From contig CM060958.1 of assembly GCA_030765055.1 (NCBI GenBank), forward strand, positions 5,405,849 to 5,469,848: DNA of 64,000 nt, read 5' to 3'. The notes beneath the pieces were generated by a model. It made no database searches. It saw only the letters and a list, made by a program, of their open reading frames with translations, and was not told the DNA's origin. Source of the DNA: Mantis religiosa (lineage: Eukaryota; Arthropoda; Insecta; Mantodea; Mantidae). Of this stretch, positions 21,501 to 36,500 are shown piece by piece; positions within the stretch are counted from its first letter, which is position 1, and each line of letters opens with the position of its first letter. The position numbers were made by a program, and so were the translations under genes.

Positions 21501-23842
21501 CACTAGTACTCGTACGTCACATTTTAAACTCTACAACCAACCTTTTAATTATTGTATATGAAGGGACAGAGCGAGGCTCATCACTAGTACTCGTACGTCC
21601 CATTTTAAACTCTACAACCAACCTTTTAATTATTGTATATGAAGGGACAGAGCGAGGCTCATCACAAGTGCTCGTACGTCCCATTTTAAACTCTACAACC
21701 AACCTTTTAATTATTGTATATGAAGGGACAGAGCGAGGCTCATCACAAGTGCTCGTAGGTCCCATTTTAAACTCTACAACCAACCTTTTAATTATTGTAT
21801 ATGAAGGGACAGAGCGAGGCTCATCACTAGTGCTCGTACGTCCCATTTTAAACTCTACAAGCAACCTTTTAATTATTGTACATGAAGGTACAGAGCGAGG
21901 CTCATCACTAGTGCTCGTACGTCCCATTTTAAACTCTACAACCAACCTTTTAATTATTGTACATGAAGGTACAGAGCGAGGCTCATCACTAGTGCTCGTA
22001 CGTCCCATTTTAAACTCTACAACCAACCTTTTAATTATTGTACATGAAGGTACAGAGCGAGGCTCATCACTAGTACTCGTACGTCCCATTTTAAACTCTA
22101 CAACCAACCTTTTAATTATTGTATATGAAGGGACAGAGCGAGGCTCATCACTAGTACTCGTACGTCCCATTTTAAACTCTACAACCAACCTTTTAATTAT
22201 TGTACATGAAGGTACAGAGCGAGGCTCATCACTAGTGCTCGTACGTCCCATTTTAAACTCTACAACCAACCTTTTAATTATTGTACATGAAGGTACAGAG
22301 CGAGGCTCATCACTAGTGCTCGTACGTCCCATTTTAAACTCTACAACCAACCTTTTAATTATTGTATATGAAGGGACAGAGCGAGGCTCAGCACTAGTAC
22401 TCGTACGTCCCATTTTAAACTCTATAACCAACCTTTTAACCATTGTATATGAAGGTACAGAGCGAGGCTCATCACTAGCACTCGTACGTCCCATTTTAAA
22501 CTCTACAACCAACCTTTTAATTATTGTATATGAAGGGACAGAGCGAGGCTCATCACTAGTTCTCGTACGTCCCATTTCAAACTCCACAACCAACCTTTTA
22601 ATTATTGTATATGAAGGGACAGAGCGAGGCTCATCACTAGTACTCGTACGTCCCATTTCAAACTCTACAACCAACCTTTTAATTATTGTATATGAAGGGA
22701 CAGAGCGAGGCTCATCACTAGTACTCGTACGTCCCATTTTAAACTCTACAACCAACCTTTTAATCATTGTATATGAAGGGACAGAGCGAGGCTCATCACT
22801 AGTACTCGTACGTCCCATTTTAAACTCTACAACCAACCTTTTAATTATTGTATATGAAGGGACAGAGCGAGGCTCATCACTAGTACTCGTACGTCCCATT
22901 TCAAACTCCACAAACAACCTTTTAATTATTGTATATGAAGGGACAGAGCGAGGCTCATCACTAGTGCTCGTACGTCCCATTTCAAACTCTACAACCAACC
23001 TTTTAATTATTGTATATGAAGGGACAGAGCGAGGCTCATCACTAGTACTCGTACGTCCCATTTTAAACTCCACAACCAACCTTTTAATTATTGTATATGA
23101 AGGGACAGAGCGAGGCTCATCACTAGTACCCGTACGTCCCATTTTAAACTCTACAACCAACCTTTTAATTATTGTATATGAAGGGACAGAGCGAGGCTCA
23201 TCACTAGTGCTCGTACGTCCCATTTTAAACTCTACAACCAACATTTTAATTATTGTATATGAAGGGACAGAGCGAGGCTCATCACTAGTACTGGTACGTC
23301 ACATTTTAAACTCTACAACCAACCTTTTAATTATTGTATATGAAGGGACAGAGCGAGGCTCATCACTAGTGCTCGTACGTCCCATTTTAAACTCTACAAC
23401 CAACATTTTAATTATTGTATATGAAGGGACAGAGCGAGGCTCATCACTAGTGCTCGTACGTCCCATTTTAAACTCTACAACCAACCTTTTAATTATTGTA
23501 TATGAAGGGACAGAGCGAGGCTCATCACTAGTACTCGTACGTCACATTTTAAACTCTACAACCAACATTTTAATTATTGTATATGAAGGGACAGAGCGAG
23601 GCTCATCACTAGTGCTCGTACGTCCCATTTTAAACTCTACAACCAACATTTTAATTATTGTATATGAAGGGACAGAGCGAGGCTCATCACTAGTACTCGT
23701 ACGTCACATTTTAAACTCTACAACCAACATTTTAATTATTGTATATGAAGGGACAGAGCGAGGCTCATCACTAGTGCTCGTACGTCCCATTTTAAACTCT
23801 ACAACCAACATTTTAATTATTGTATATGAAGGGACAGAGTGA
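18509..23842. repeat. Higher-order zone 1 in array B
   Basis: The 130-codon plus-strand pattern at 18509-18901 recurs at 21020-21412 (2,511 bp = 31 units), with the neighbouring blocks 19157-20926 and 21668-23842 also sharing long runs of variants. The block at 20626-21297 recurs 13,365 bp (165 units) later at 33991-34662. CDE units (TGT for Cys, CACAAGT on +) are characteristic of this zone. Confidence 0.8.
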
Positions 23843-26800
23843 GGCTCATCACTAGTACTCGTACGTCCCATTTTAAACTCTACAACCAACCTTTTAATTA
23901 TTGTATATGAAGGGACAGAGTGAGGCTCATCACTAGTACTCGTACGTCCCATTTTAAACTCTACAACCAACCTTTTAATCATTGTACATGAAGGTACAGA
24001 GCGAGGCTCATCACTAGTACTCGTACGTCCCATTTTAAACTCTACAACCAACCTTTTAATTATTGTACATGAAGATACAGAGCGAGGCTCATCACTAGTA
24101 CTCGTACGTCCCATATTAAACTCTACAACCAACCTTTTAATCATTGTACATGAAGGTACAGAGCGAGGCTCATCACTAGTACTCGTACGTCCCATTTTAA
24201 ACTCTACAACCAACCTTTTAATTATTGTACATGAAGATACAGAGCGAGGCTCATCACTAGTGCTCGTACGTCTCATTTTAAACTCTACAACCAACCTTTT
24301 AATTATTGTATATGAAGGGACAGAGCGAGGCTCATCACTAGTGCTCGTACGTCCCATTTTAAACCCTACAACCAACCTTTTAATTATTGTATATGAAGGG
24401 ACAGAGCGAGGCTCATCACTAGTACTCGTACGTCCCATTTTAAACTCTACAACCAACCTTTTAATTATTGTACATGAAGATACAGAGCGAGGCTCATCAC
24501 TAGTGCTCGTACGTCTCATTTTAAACTCTACAACCAATCTTTTAATTATTGTATATGAAGGGACAGAGCGAGGCTCATCACTAGTGCTCGTACGTCCCAT
24601 TTTAAACTCTACAACCAACCTTTTAATTATTGTATATGAAGGGACAGAGCGAGGCTCATCACTAGTGCTCGTACGTCACATTTTAAACTGTACAACCAAC
24701 CTTTTAATTATTGTATATGAAGGGACAGAGCGAGGCTCATCACTAGTGCTCGTACGTCCCATTTTAAACTCTACAACCAACCTTTTAATTATTGTATATG
24801 AAGGGACAGAGCGAGGCTCATCACTAGTGCTCGTACGTCCCATTTTAAACTCTACAACCAACCTTTTAATCATTGTACATGAAGGTACAGAGCGAGGCTC
24901 ATCACTAGTGCTCGTACGTCCCATTTTAAACTCTACAACCAACCTTTTAATTATTGTACATGAAGATACAGAGCGAGGCTCATCACTAGTGCTCGTACGT
25001 CTCATTTTAAACTCTACAACCAACCTTTTTATTATTGTATATGAAGGGACAGAGCGAGGCTCATCACTAGTGCTCGTACGTCCCATTTTAAACTCTACAA
25101 CCAGCCTTTTAATTATTGTATATGAAGGGACAGAGCGAGGCTCATCACTAGTACTCGTACGTCCCATTTTAAACTCTACAACCAACCTTTTAATTATTGT
25201 ACATGAAGATACAGAGCGAGGCTCATCACTAGTGCTCGTACGTCTCATTTTAAACTCTACAACCTATCTTTTAATTATTGTACATGAAGATACAGAGCGA
25301 GGCTCATCACTAGTGCTCGTACGTCTCATTTTAAACTCTACAACCAATCTTTTAATTATTGTATATGAAGGGACAGAGCGAGGCTCATCACTAGTGCTCG
25401 TACGTCCCATTTTAAACTCTACAACCAACCTTTTAATTATTGTACATGAAGATACAGAGCGAGGCTCATCACTAGTGCTCGTACGTCTCATTTTAAACTC
25501 TACAACCAACCTTTTAATTATTGTACATGAAGGGACAGAGCGAGGCTCATCACTAGTGCTCGTACGTCCCATTTTAAACTCTACAACCAACCTTTTAATT
25601 ATTGTATATGAAGGGACACAGCGAGGCTCATCACTAGTACTCGTACGTCCCATTTTAAACTCTACAACCAACCTTTTAATTATTGTATATGAAGGGACAG
25701 AGCGAGGCTCATCACTAGTGCTCGTACGTCCCATTTTAAACTCTACAACCAACCTTTTAATTATTGTACATGAAGATACAGAGCGAGGCTCATCACTAGT
25801 GCTCGTACGTCTCATTTTAAACTCTACAACCAATCTTTTAATTATTGTATATGAAGGGACAGAGCGAGGCTCATCACTAGTGCTCGTACGTCCCATTTTA
25901 AACTCTACAACCAACCTTTTAATTATTGTACATGAAGATACAGAGCGAGGCTCATCACTAGTGCTCGTACGTCCCATTTTAAACTCTACAACCAATCTTT
26001 TAATTATTGTATATGAAGGGACAGAGCGAGGCTCATCACTAGTACTCGTACGTCCCATTTTAAACTCTACAACCAACCTTTTAATTATTGTACATGAAGG
26101 TACAGAGCGAGGCTCATCACTAGTGCTCGTACGTCCCATTTTAAAATCTACAACCAACCTTTTAATTATTGTACATGAAGGTACAGAGCGAGGCTCATCA
26201 CTAGTGCTCGTACGTCCCATTTTAAACTCTACAACCAACCTTTTAATTATTGTATATGAAGGGACAGAGCGAGGCTCAGCACTAGTACTCGTACGTCCCA
26301 TTTTAAACTCTATAACCAACCTTTTAACCATTGTATATGAAGGTACAGAGCGAGGCTCATCACTAGCACTCGTACGTCCCATTTTAAACTCTACAACCAA
26401 CCTTTTAATTATTGTATATGAAGGGACAGAGCGAGGCTCATCACTAGTACTCGTACGTCCCATTTCAAACTCCACAACCAACCTTTTAATTATTGTATAT
26501 GAAGGGACAGAGCGAGGCTCATCACTAGTACTCGTACGTCCCATTTCAAACTCTACAACCAACCTTTTAATTATTGTATATGAAGGGACAGAGCGAGGCT
26601 CATCACTAGTACTCGTACGTCCCATTTTAAACTCTACAACCAACCTTTTAATCATTGTATATGAAGGGACAGAGCGAGGCTCATCACTAGTACTCGTACG
26701 TCCCATTTTAAACTCTACAACCAACCTTTTAATTATTGTATATGAAGGGACAGAGCGAGGCTCATCACTAGTACTCGTACGTCACATTTTAAACTCTACA

Positions 26801-29800
26801 ACCAACATTTTAATTATTGTATATGAAGGGACAGAGCGAGGCTCATCACTAGTGCTCGTACGTCCCATTTTAAACTCTACAACCAACATTTTAATTATTG
26901 TATATGAAGGGACAGAGTGAGGCTCATCACTAGTACTCGTACGTCCCATTTTAAACTCTACAACCAACCTTTTAATTATTGTATATGAAGGGACAGAGTG
27001 AGGCTCATCACTAGTACTCGTACGTCCCATTTTAAACTCTACAACCAACCTTTTAATCATTGTACATGAAGGTACAGAGCGAGGCTCATCACTAGTACTC
27101 GTACGTCCCATTTTAAACTCTACAACCAACCTTTTAATTATTGTACATGAAGATACAGAGCGAGGCTCATCACTAGTACTCGTACGTCCCATATTAAACT
27201 CTACAACCAACCTTTTAATCATTGTACATGAAGGTACAGAGCGAGGCTCATCACTAGTACTCGTACGTCCCATTTTAAACTCTACAACCAACCTTTTAAT
27301 TATTGTACATGAAGATACAGAGCGAGGCTCATCACTAGTGCTCGTACGTCTCATTTTAAACTCTACAACCAACCTTTTAATTATTGTATATGAAGGGACA
27401 GAGCGAGGCTCATCACTAGTGCTCGTACGTCCCATTTTAAACCCTACAACCAACCTTTTAATTATTGTATATGAAGGGACAGAGCGAGGCTCATCACTAG
27501 TACTCGTACGTCCCATTTTAAACTCTACAACCAACCTTTTAATTATTGTACATGAAGATACAGAGCGAGGCTCATCACTAGTGCTCGTACGTCTCATTTT
27601 AAACTCTACAACCAATCTTTTAATTATTGTATATGAAGGGACAGAGCGAGGCTCATCACTAGTGCTCGTACGTCCCATTTTAAACTCTACAACCAACCTT
27701 TTAATTATTGTATATGAAGGGACAGAGCGAGGCTCATCACTAGTGCTCGTACGTCACATTTTAAACTGTACAACCAACCTTTTAATTATTGTATATGAAG
27801 GGACAGAGCGAGGCTCATCACTAGTGCTCGTACGTCCCATTTTAAACTCTACAACCAACCTTTTAATTATTGTATATGAAGGGACAGAGCGAGGCTCATC
27901 ACTAGTGCTCGTACGTCCCATTTTAAACTCTACAACCAACCTTTTAATCATTGTACATGAAGGTACAGAGCGAGGCTCACCACTAGTACTCGTACGTCAC
28001 ATTTTAAACTCTACAACCAACCTTTTAATTATTGTACATGAAGATACAGAGCGAGGCTCATCACTAGTGCTCGTACGTCTCATTTTAAACTCTACAACCA
28101 ACCTTTTTATTATTGTATATGAAGGGACAGAGCGAGGCTCATCACTAGTGCTCGTACGTCCCATTTTAAACTCTACAACCAGCCTTTTAATTATTGTATA
28201 TGAAGGGACAGAGCGAGGCTCATCACTAGTACTCGTACGTCCCATTTTAAACTCTACAACCAACCTTTTAATTATTGTACATGAAGATACAGAGCGAGGC
28301 TCATCACTAGTGCTCGTACGTCTCATTTTAAACTCTACAACCTATCTTTTAATTATTGTACATGAAGATACAGAGCGAGGCTCATCACTAGTGCTCGTAC
28401 GTCTCATTTTAAACTCTACAACCAATCTTTTAATTATTGTATATGAAGGGACAGAGCGAGGCTCATCACTAGTGCTCGTACGTCCCATTTTAAACTCTAC
28501 AACCAACCTTTTAATTATTGTACATGAAGATACAGAGCGAGGCTCATCACTAGTGCTCGTACGTCTCATTTTAAACTCTACAACCAACCTTTTAATTATT
28601 GTACATGAAGGGACAGAGCGAGGCTCATCACTAGTGCTCGTACGTCCCATTTTAAACTCTACAACCAACCTTTTAATTATTGTATATGAAGGGACACAGC
28701 GAGGCTCATCACTAGTACTCGTACGTCCCATTTTAAACTCTACAACCAACCTTTTAATTATTGTATATGAAGGGACAGAGCGAGGCTCATCACTAGTGCT
28801 CGTACGTCCCATTTTAAACTCTACAACCAACCTTTTAATTATTGTACATGAAGATACAGAGCGAGGCTCATCACTAGTGCTCGTACGTCTCATTTTAAAC
28901 TCTACAACCAATCTTTTAATTATTGTATATGAAGGGACAGAGCGAGGCTCATCACTAGTGCTCGTACGTCCCATTTTAAACTCTACAACCAACCTTTTAA
29001 TTATTGTACATGAAGATACAGAGCGAGGCTCATCACTAGTGCTCGTACGTCCCATTTTAAACTCTACAACCAATCTTTTAATTATTGTATATGAAGGGAC
29101 AGAGCGAGGCTCATCACTAGTACTCGTACGTCCCATTTTAAACTCTACAACCAACCTTTTAATTATTGTACATGAAGGTACAGAGCGAGGCTCATCACTA
29201 GTGCTCGTACGTCCCATTTTAAAATCTACAACCAACCTTTTAATTATTGTACATGAAGGTACAGAGCGAGGCTCATCACTAGTGCTCGTACGTCCCATTT
29301 TAAACTCTACAACCAACCTTTTAATTATTGTATATGAAGGGACAGAGCGAGGCTCAGCACTAGTACTCGTACGTCCCATTTTAAACTCTATAACCAACCT
29401 TTTAACCATTGTATATGAAGGTACAGAGCGAGGCTCATCACTAGCACTCGTACGTCCCATTTTAAACTCTACAACCAACCTTTTAATTATTGTATATGAA
29501 GGGACAGAGCGAGGCTCATCACTAGTACTCGTACGTCCCATTTCAAACTCCACAACCAACCTTTTAATTATTGTATATGAAGGGACAGAGCGAGGCTCAT
29601 CACTAGTACTCGTACGTCCCATTTCAAACTCTACAACCAACCTTTTAATTATTGTATATGAAGGGACAGAGCGAGGCTCATCACTAGTACTCGTACGTCC
29701 CATTTTAAACTCTACAACCAACCTTTTAATCATTGTATATGAAGGGACAGAGCGAGGCTCATCACTAGTACTCGTACGTCCCATTTTAAACTCTACAACC

Positions 29801-30000
29801 AACCTTTTAATTATTGTATATGAAGGGACAGAGCGAGGCTCATCACTAGTACTCGTACGTCCCATTTCAAACTCCACAACCAACCTTTTAATTATTGTAT
29901 ATGAAGGGACAGAGCGAGGCTCATCACTAGTGCTCGTACGTCCCATTTCAAACTCTACAACCAACCTTTTAATTATTGTATATGAAGGGACAGAGCGAGG
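23843..30000. repeat. 38-unit (3,078-bp) direct duplication in array B
   Basis: The variant pattern starting at 24260 is repeated from 27338, 3,078 bp = 38 x 81 away, for about 2.6 kb with very few differences. The minus-strand pattern at 23704-24618 likewise recurs at 26782-27696. The near identity of the two blocks points to a recent duplication, by unequal exchange or an assembly duplication. The right-hand end is approximate. Confidence 0.8.
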
Positions 30001-33000
30001 CTCATCACTAGTACTCGTACGTCCCATTTTAAACTCCACAACCAACCTTTTAATTATTGTATATGAAGGGACAGAGCGAGGCTCATCACTAGTACTCGTA
30101 CGTCCCATTTTAAACTCTACAACCAACCTTTTAATTATTGTATATGAAGGGACAGAGCGAGGCTCATCACTAGTGCTCGTACGTCCCATTTTAAACTCTA
30201 CAACCAACATTTTAATTATTGTATATGAAGGGACAGAGCGAGGCTCATCACTAGTACTGGTACGTCACATTTTAAACTCTACAACCAACCTTTTAATTAT
30301 TGTATATGAAGGGACAGAGCGAGGCTCATCACTAGTGCTCGTACGTCCCATTTTAAACTCTACAACCAACATTTTAATTATTGTATATGAAGGGACAGAG
30401 CGAGGCTCATCACTAGTGCTCGTACGTCCCATTTTAAACTCTACAACCAACCTTTTAATTATTGTATATGAAGGGACAGAGCGAGGCTCATCACTAGTAC
30501 TCGTACGTCACATTTTAAACTCTACAACCAACATTTTAATTATTGTATATGAAGGGACAGAGCGAGGCTCATCACTAGTGCTCGTACGTCCCATTTTAAA
30601 CTCTACAACCAACATTTTAATTATTGTATATGAAGGGACAGAGCGAGGCTCATCACTAGTACTCGTACGTCACATTTTAAACTCTACAACCAACATTTTA
30701 ATTATTGTATATGAAGGGACAGAGCGAGGCTCATCACTAGTGCTCGTACGTCCCATTTTAAACTCTACAACCAACATTTTAATTATTGTATATGAAGGGA
30801 CAGAGTGAGGCTCATCACTAGTACTCGTACGTCCCATTTTAAACTCTACAACCAACCTTTTAATTATTGTATATGAAGGGACAGAGTGAGGCTCATCACT
30901 AGTACTCGTACGTCCCATTTTAAACTCTACAACCAACCTTTTAATCATTGTACATGAAGGGACAGAGCGAGTCTCATCACTAGTGCTCGTACGTCCCATA
31001 TTAAACTCTACAACCAACCTTTTAATCATTGTACATGAAGGTACAGAGCGAGGCTCATCACTAGTACTCGTACGTCCCATTTTAAACTCTACAACCAACC
31101 TTTTAATCATTGTACATGAAGGTACAGAGCGAGGCTCATCACTAGTACTCGTACGTCCCATTTTAAACTCTACAACCAACCTTTTAATCATTGTACATGA
31201 AGGTACAGAGCGAGGCTCATCACTAGTACTCGTTCGTCCCATTTTAAACTCTACAACCAACCTTTTAATTATTGTACATGAAGATACAGAGCGAGGCTCA
31301 TCACTAGTACTCGTACGTCCCATATTAAACTCTACAACCAACCTTTTAATCATTGTACATCAAGGTACAGAGCGAGGCTCATCACTAGTACTCGTACGTC
31401 CCATTTTAAACTCTACAACCAACCTTTTAATTATTGTACATGAAGATACAGAGCGAGGCTCATCACTAGTGCTCGTACGTCTCATTTTAAACTCTACAAC
31501 CAACCTTTTAATTATTGTATATGAAGGGACAGAGCGAGGCTCATCACTAGTGCTCGTACGTCCCATTTTAAACCCTACAACCGACCTTTTAATTATTGTA
31601 TATGAAGGGACAGAGCGAGGCTCATCACTAGTACTCGTACGTCCCATTTTAAACTCTACAACCAACCTTTTAATTATTGTACATGAAGATACAGAGCGAG
31701 GCTCATCACTAGTGCTCGTACGTCTCATTTTAAACTCTACAACCAATCTTTTAATTATTGTATATGAAGGGACAGAGCGAGGCTCATCACTAGTGCTCGT
31801 ACGTCCCATTTTAAACTCTACAACCAACCTTTTAATTATTGTATATGAAGGGACAGAGCGAGGCTCATCACTAGTGCTCGTACGTCACATTTTAAACTGT
31901 ACAACCAACATTTTAATTATTGTATATGAAGGGACAGAGCGAGGCTCATCACTAGTGCTCGTACGTCCCATTTTAAACTCTACAACCAACCTTTTAATTA
32001 TTGTATATGAAGGGACAGAGCGAGGCTCATCACTAGTGCTCGTACGTCCCATTTTAAACTCTACAACCAACCTTTTAATCATTGTACATGAAGGTACAGA
32101 GCGAGGCTCATCACTAGTGCTCGTACGTCCCATTTTAAACTCTACAACCAACCTTTTAATTATTGTACATGAAGATACAGAGCGAGGCTCATCACTAGTG
32201 CTCGTACGTCTCATTTTAAACTCTACAACCAACCTTTTTATTATTGTATATGAAGGGACAGAGCGAGGCTCATCACTAGTGCTCGTACGTCCCATTTTAA
32301 ACTCTACAACCAGCCTTTTAATTATTGTATATGAAGGGACAGAGCGAGGCTCATCACTAGTACTCGTACGTCCCATTTTAAACTCTACAACCAACCTTTT
32401 AATTATTGTACATGAAGATACAGAGCGAGGCTCATCACTAGTGCTCGTACGTCTCATTTTAAACTCTACAACCTATCTTTTAATTATTGTACATGAAGAT
32501 ACAGAGCGAGGCTCATCACTAGTGCTCGTACGTCTCATTTTAAACTCTACAACCAATCTTTTAATTATTGTATATGAAGGGACAGAGCGAGGCTCATCAC
32601 TAGTGCTCGTACGTCCCATTTTAAACTCTACAACCAACCTTTTAATTATTGTACATGAAGATACAGAGCGAGGCTCATCACTAGTGCTCGTACGTCTCAT
32701 TTTAAACTCTACAACCAACCTTTTAATTATTGTACATGAAGGGACAGAGCGAGGCTCATCACTAGTGCTCGTACATCCCATTTTAAACTCTACAACCAAC
32801 CTTTTAATTATTGTATATGAAGGGACACAGCGAGGCTCATCACTAGTACTCGTACGTCCCATTTTAAACTCTACAACCAACCTTTTAATTATTGTATATG
32901 AAGGGACAGAGCGAGGCTCTTCACTAGTGCTCGTACGTCCCATTTTAAACTCTACAACCAACCTTTTAATTATTGTACATGAAGATACAGAGCGAGGCTC

Positions 33001-33585
33001 ATCACTAGTGCTCGTACGTCTCATTTTAAACTCTACAACCAATCTTTTAATTATTGTATATGAAGGGACAGAGCGAGGCTCATCACTAGTGCTCGTACGT
33101 CCCATTTTAAACTCTACAACCAACCTTTTAATTATTGTACATGAAGATACAGAGCGAGGCTCATCACTAGTGCTCGTACGTCCCATTTTAAACTCTACAA
33201 CCAATCTTTTAATTATTGTATATGAAGGGACAGAGCGAGGCTCATCACTAGTGCTCGTACGTCCCATTTTAAACTCTACAACCAACCTTTTAATTATTGT
33301 ATATGAAGGGACAGAGCGAGGCTCATCACTAGTGCTCGTACGTCCCATTTTAAACTCTACAACCAACCTTTTAATTATTGTATATGAAGATACAGAGCGA
33401 GGCTCATCACTGGTGCTCGTACGTCACATTTTAAACTCTACAACCAACCTTTTAATTATTGTATATGAAGGAAGAGAGTGAGGCTCATCACTAGTACTCG
33501 TACGTCCCATTTTAAACTCTACAACCAACCTTTTAATTATTGAATATGAAGGGACAGAGCGAGGCTCATCACTAGTACTCGTACG

Positions 33586-36500
33586 TCACATTTTAAACTC
33601 TACAACCAACCTTTTAATTATTGTATATGAAGGGACAGAGCGAGGCTCATCACTAGTGCTCGTACGTCCCATTTCAAACTCTACAACCAACCTTTTAATT
33701 ATTGTATATGAAGGGACAGAGCGAGGCTCATCACTAGTACTCGTACGTCCCATTTTAAACTCCACAACCAACCTTTTAATTATTGTATATGAAGGGACAG
33801 AGCGAGGCTCATCACTAGTACTCGTACGTCCCATTTTAAACTCTACAACCAACCTTTTAATTATTGTATATGAAGGGACAGAGCGAGGCTCATCACTAGT
33901 GCTCGTACGTCCCATTTTAAACTCTACAACCAACATTTTAATTATTGTATATGAAGGGACAGAGCGAGGCTCATCACTAGTACTGGTACGTCACATTTTA
34001 AACTCTACAACCAACCTTTTAATTATTGTATATGAAGGGACAGAGCGAGGCTCATCACTAGTGCTCGTACGTCCCATTTTAAACTCTACAACCAAGCTTT
34101 TAATCATTGTATATGAAGGTACAGAGGGAGGCTCATCACTAGTGCTCGTACGTCCCATTTTAAACTCTACAACCAACGTTTTAATCATTGTACATGAAGG
34201 TACAGAGGGAGGCTCATCACTAGTGCTCGTACGTCCCATTTTAAACTCTACAACCAACCTTTTAATTATTGTATATGAAGGGACAGAGTGAGGCTCATCA
34301 CTAGTACTCGTACGTCCCATATTAAACTCTACAACCAACCTTTTAATTATTGTATATGAAGGGACAGAGCGAGGCTCATCACAAGTGCTCGTACGTCCCA
34401 TTTTAAACTCTACAACCAACCTTTTAATTATTGTATATGAAGGGACAGAGCGAGGCTCATCACTAGTACTCGTACGTCCCATTTTAAACTCTACAACCAA
34501 CCTTTTAATTATTGTATATGAAGGGACAGAGCGAGGCTCATCACAAGTGCTCGTACGTCCCATTTTAAACTCTACAACCAACCTTTTAATTATTGTATAT
34601 GAAGGGACAGAGCGAGGCTCATCACAAGTGCTCGTACGTCCCATTTTAAACTCTACAACCAACCTTTTAATTATTGTATATGAAGGGACAGAGCGAGGCT
34701 CACCACTAGTAATCGTACGTCACATTTTAAACTCTACAACCAACCTTTTAATTATTGTATATGAAGGGACAGAGTGAGGCTCACCACTAGTACTCGTACG
34801 TCACATTTTAAACTCTACAACCAACCTTTTAATTATTGTATATGAAGGGACAGAGCGAGGCTCATCACTAGTACTCGTACGTCACATTTTAAACTCTACA
34901 ACCAACCTTTTAATTATTGTATATGAAGGGACAGAGCGAGGCTCATCACAAGTGCTCGTACGTCCCATTTTAAACTCTACAACCAACCTTTTAATTATTG
35001 TATATGAAGGGACAGAGCGAGGCTCATCACAAGTGCTCGTACGTCCCATTTTAAACTCTACAACCAACCTTTTAATTATTGTATATGAAGGGACAGAGCG
35101 AGGCTCATCACTAGTGCTCGTACGTCCCATTTTAAACTCTACAACCAACCTTTTAATTATTGTACATGAAGGTACAGAGCGAGGCTCATCACTAGTGCTC
35201 GTACGTCCCATTTTAAACTCTACAACCAACCTTTTAATTATTGTACATGAAGGTACAGAGCGAGGCTCATCACTAGTGCTCGTACGTCCCATTTTAAACT
35301 CTACAACCAACCTTTTAATTATTGTACATGAAGGTACAGAGCGAGGCTCATCACTAGTACTCGTACGTCCCATTTTAAACTCTACAACCAACCTTTTAAT
35401 TATTGTATATGAAGGGACAGAGCGAGGCTCATCACTAGTACTCGTACGTCCCATTTTAAACTCAACAACCAACCTTTTAATTATTGTACATGAAGGTACA
35501 GAGCGAGGCTCATCACTAGTGCTCGTACGTCCCATTTTAAACTCTACAACCAACCTTTTAATTATTGTACATGAAGGTACAGAGCGAGGCTCATCACTAG
35601 TGCTCGTACGTCCCATTTTAAACTCTACAACCAACCTTTTAATTATTGTATATGAAGGGACAGAGCGAGGCTCAGCACTAGTACTCGTACGTCCCATTTT
35701 AAACTCTATAACCAACCTTTTAACCATTGTATATGAAGGTACAGAGCGAGGCTCATCACTAGCACTCGTACGTCCCATTTTAAACTCTACAACCAACCTT
35801 TTAATTATTGTATATGAAGGGACAGAGCGAGGCTCATCACTAGTACTCGTACGTCCCATTTCAAACTCCACAACCAACCTTTTAATTATTGTATATGAAG
35901 GGACAGAGCGAGGCTCATCACTAGTACTCGTACGTCCCATTTCAAACTCTACAACCAACCTTTTAATTATTGTATATGAAGGGACAGAGCGAGGCTCATC
36001 ACTAGTACTCGTACGTCCCATTTTAAACTCTACAACCAACCTTTTAATCATTGTATATGAAGGGACAGAGCGAGGCTCATCACTAGTACTCGTACGTCCC
36101 ATTTTAAACTCTACAACCAACCTTTTAATTATTGTATATGAAGGGACAGAGCGAGGCTCATCACTAGTACTCGTACGTCCCATTTCAAACTCCACAACCA
36201 ACCTTTTAATTATTGTATATGAAGGGACAGAGCGAGGCTCATCACTAGTGCTCGTACGTCCCATTTCAAACTCTACAACCAACCTTTTAATTATTGTATA
36301 TGAAGGGACAGAGCGAGGCTCATCACTAGTACTCGTACGTCCCATTTTAAACTCCACAACCAACCTTTTAATTATTGTATATGAAGGGACAGAGCGAGGC
36401 TCATCACTAGTACTCGTACGTCCCATTTTAAACTCTACAACCAACCTTTTAATTATTGTATATGAAGGGACAGAGCGAGGCTCATCACTAGTGCTCGTAC

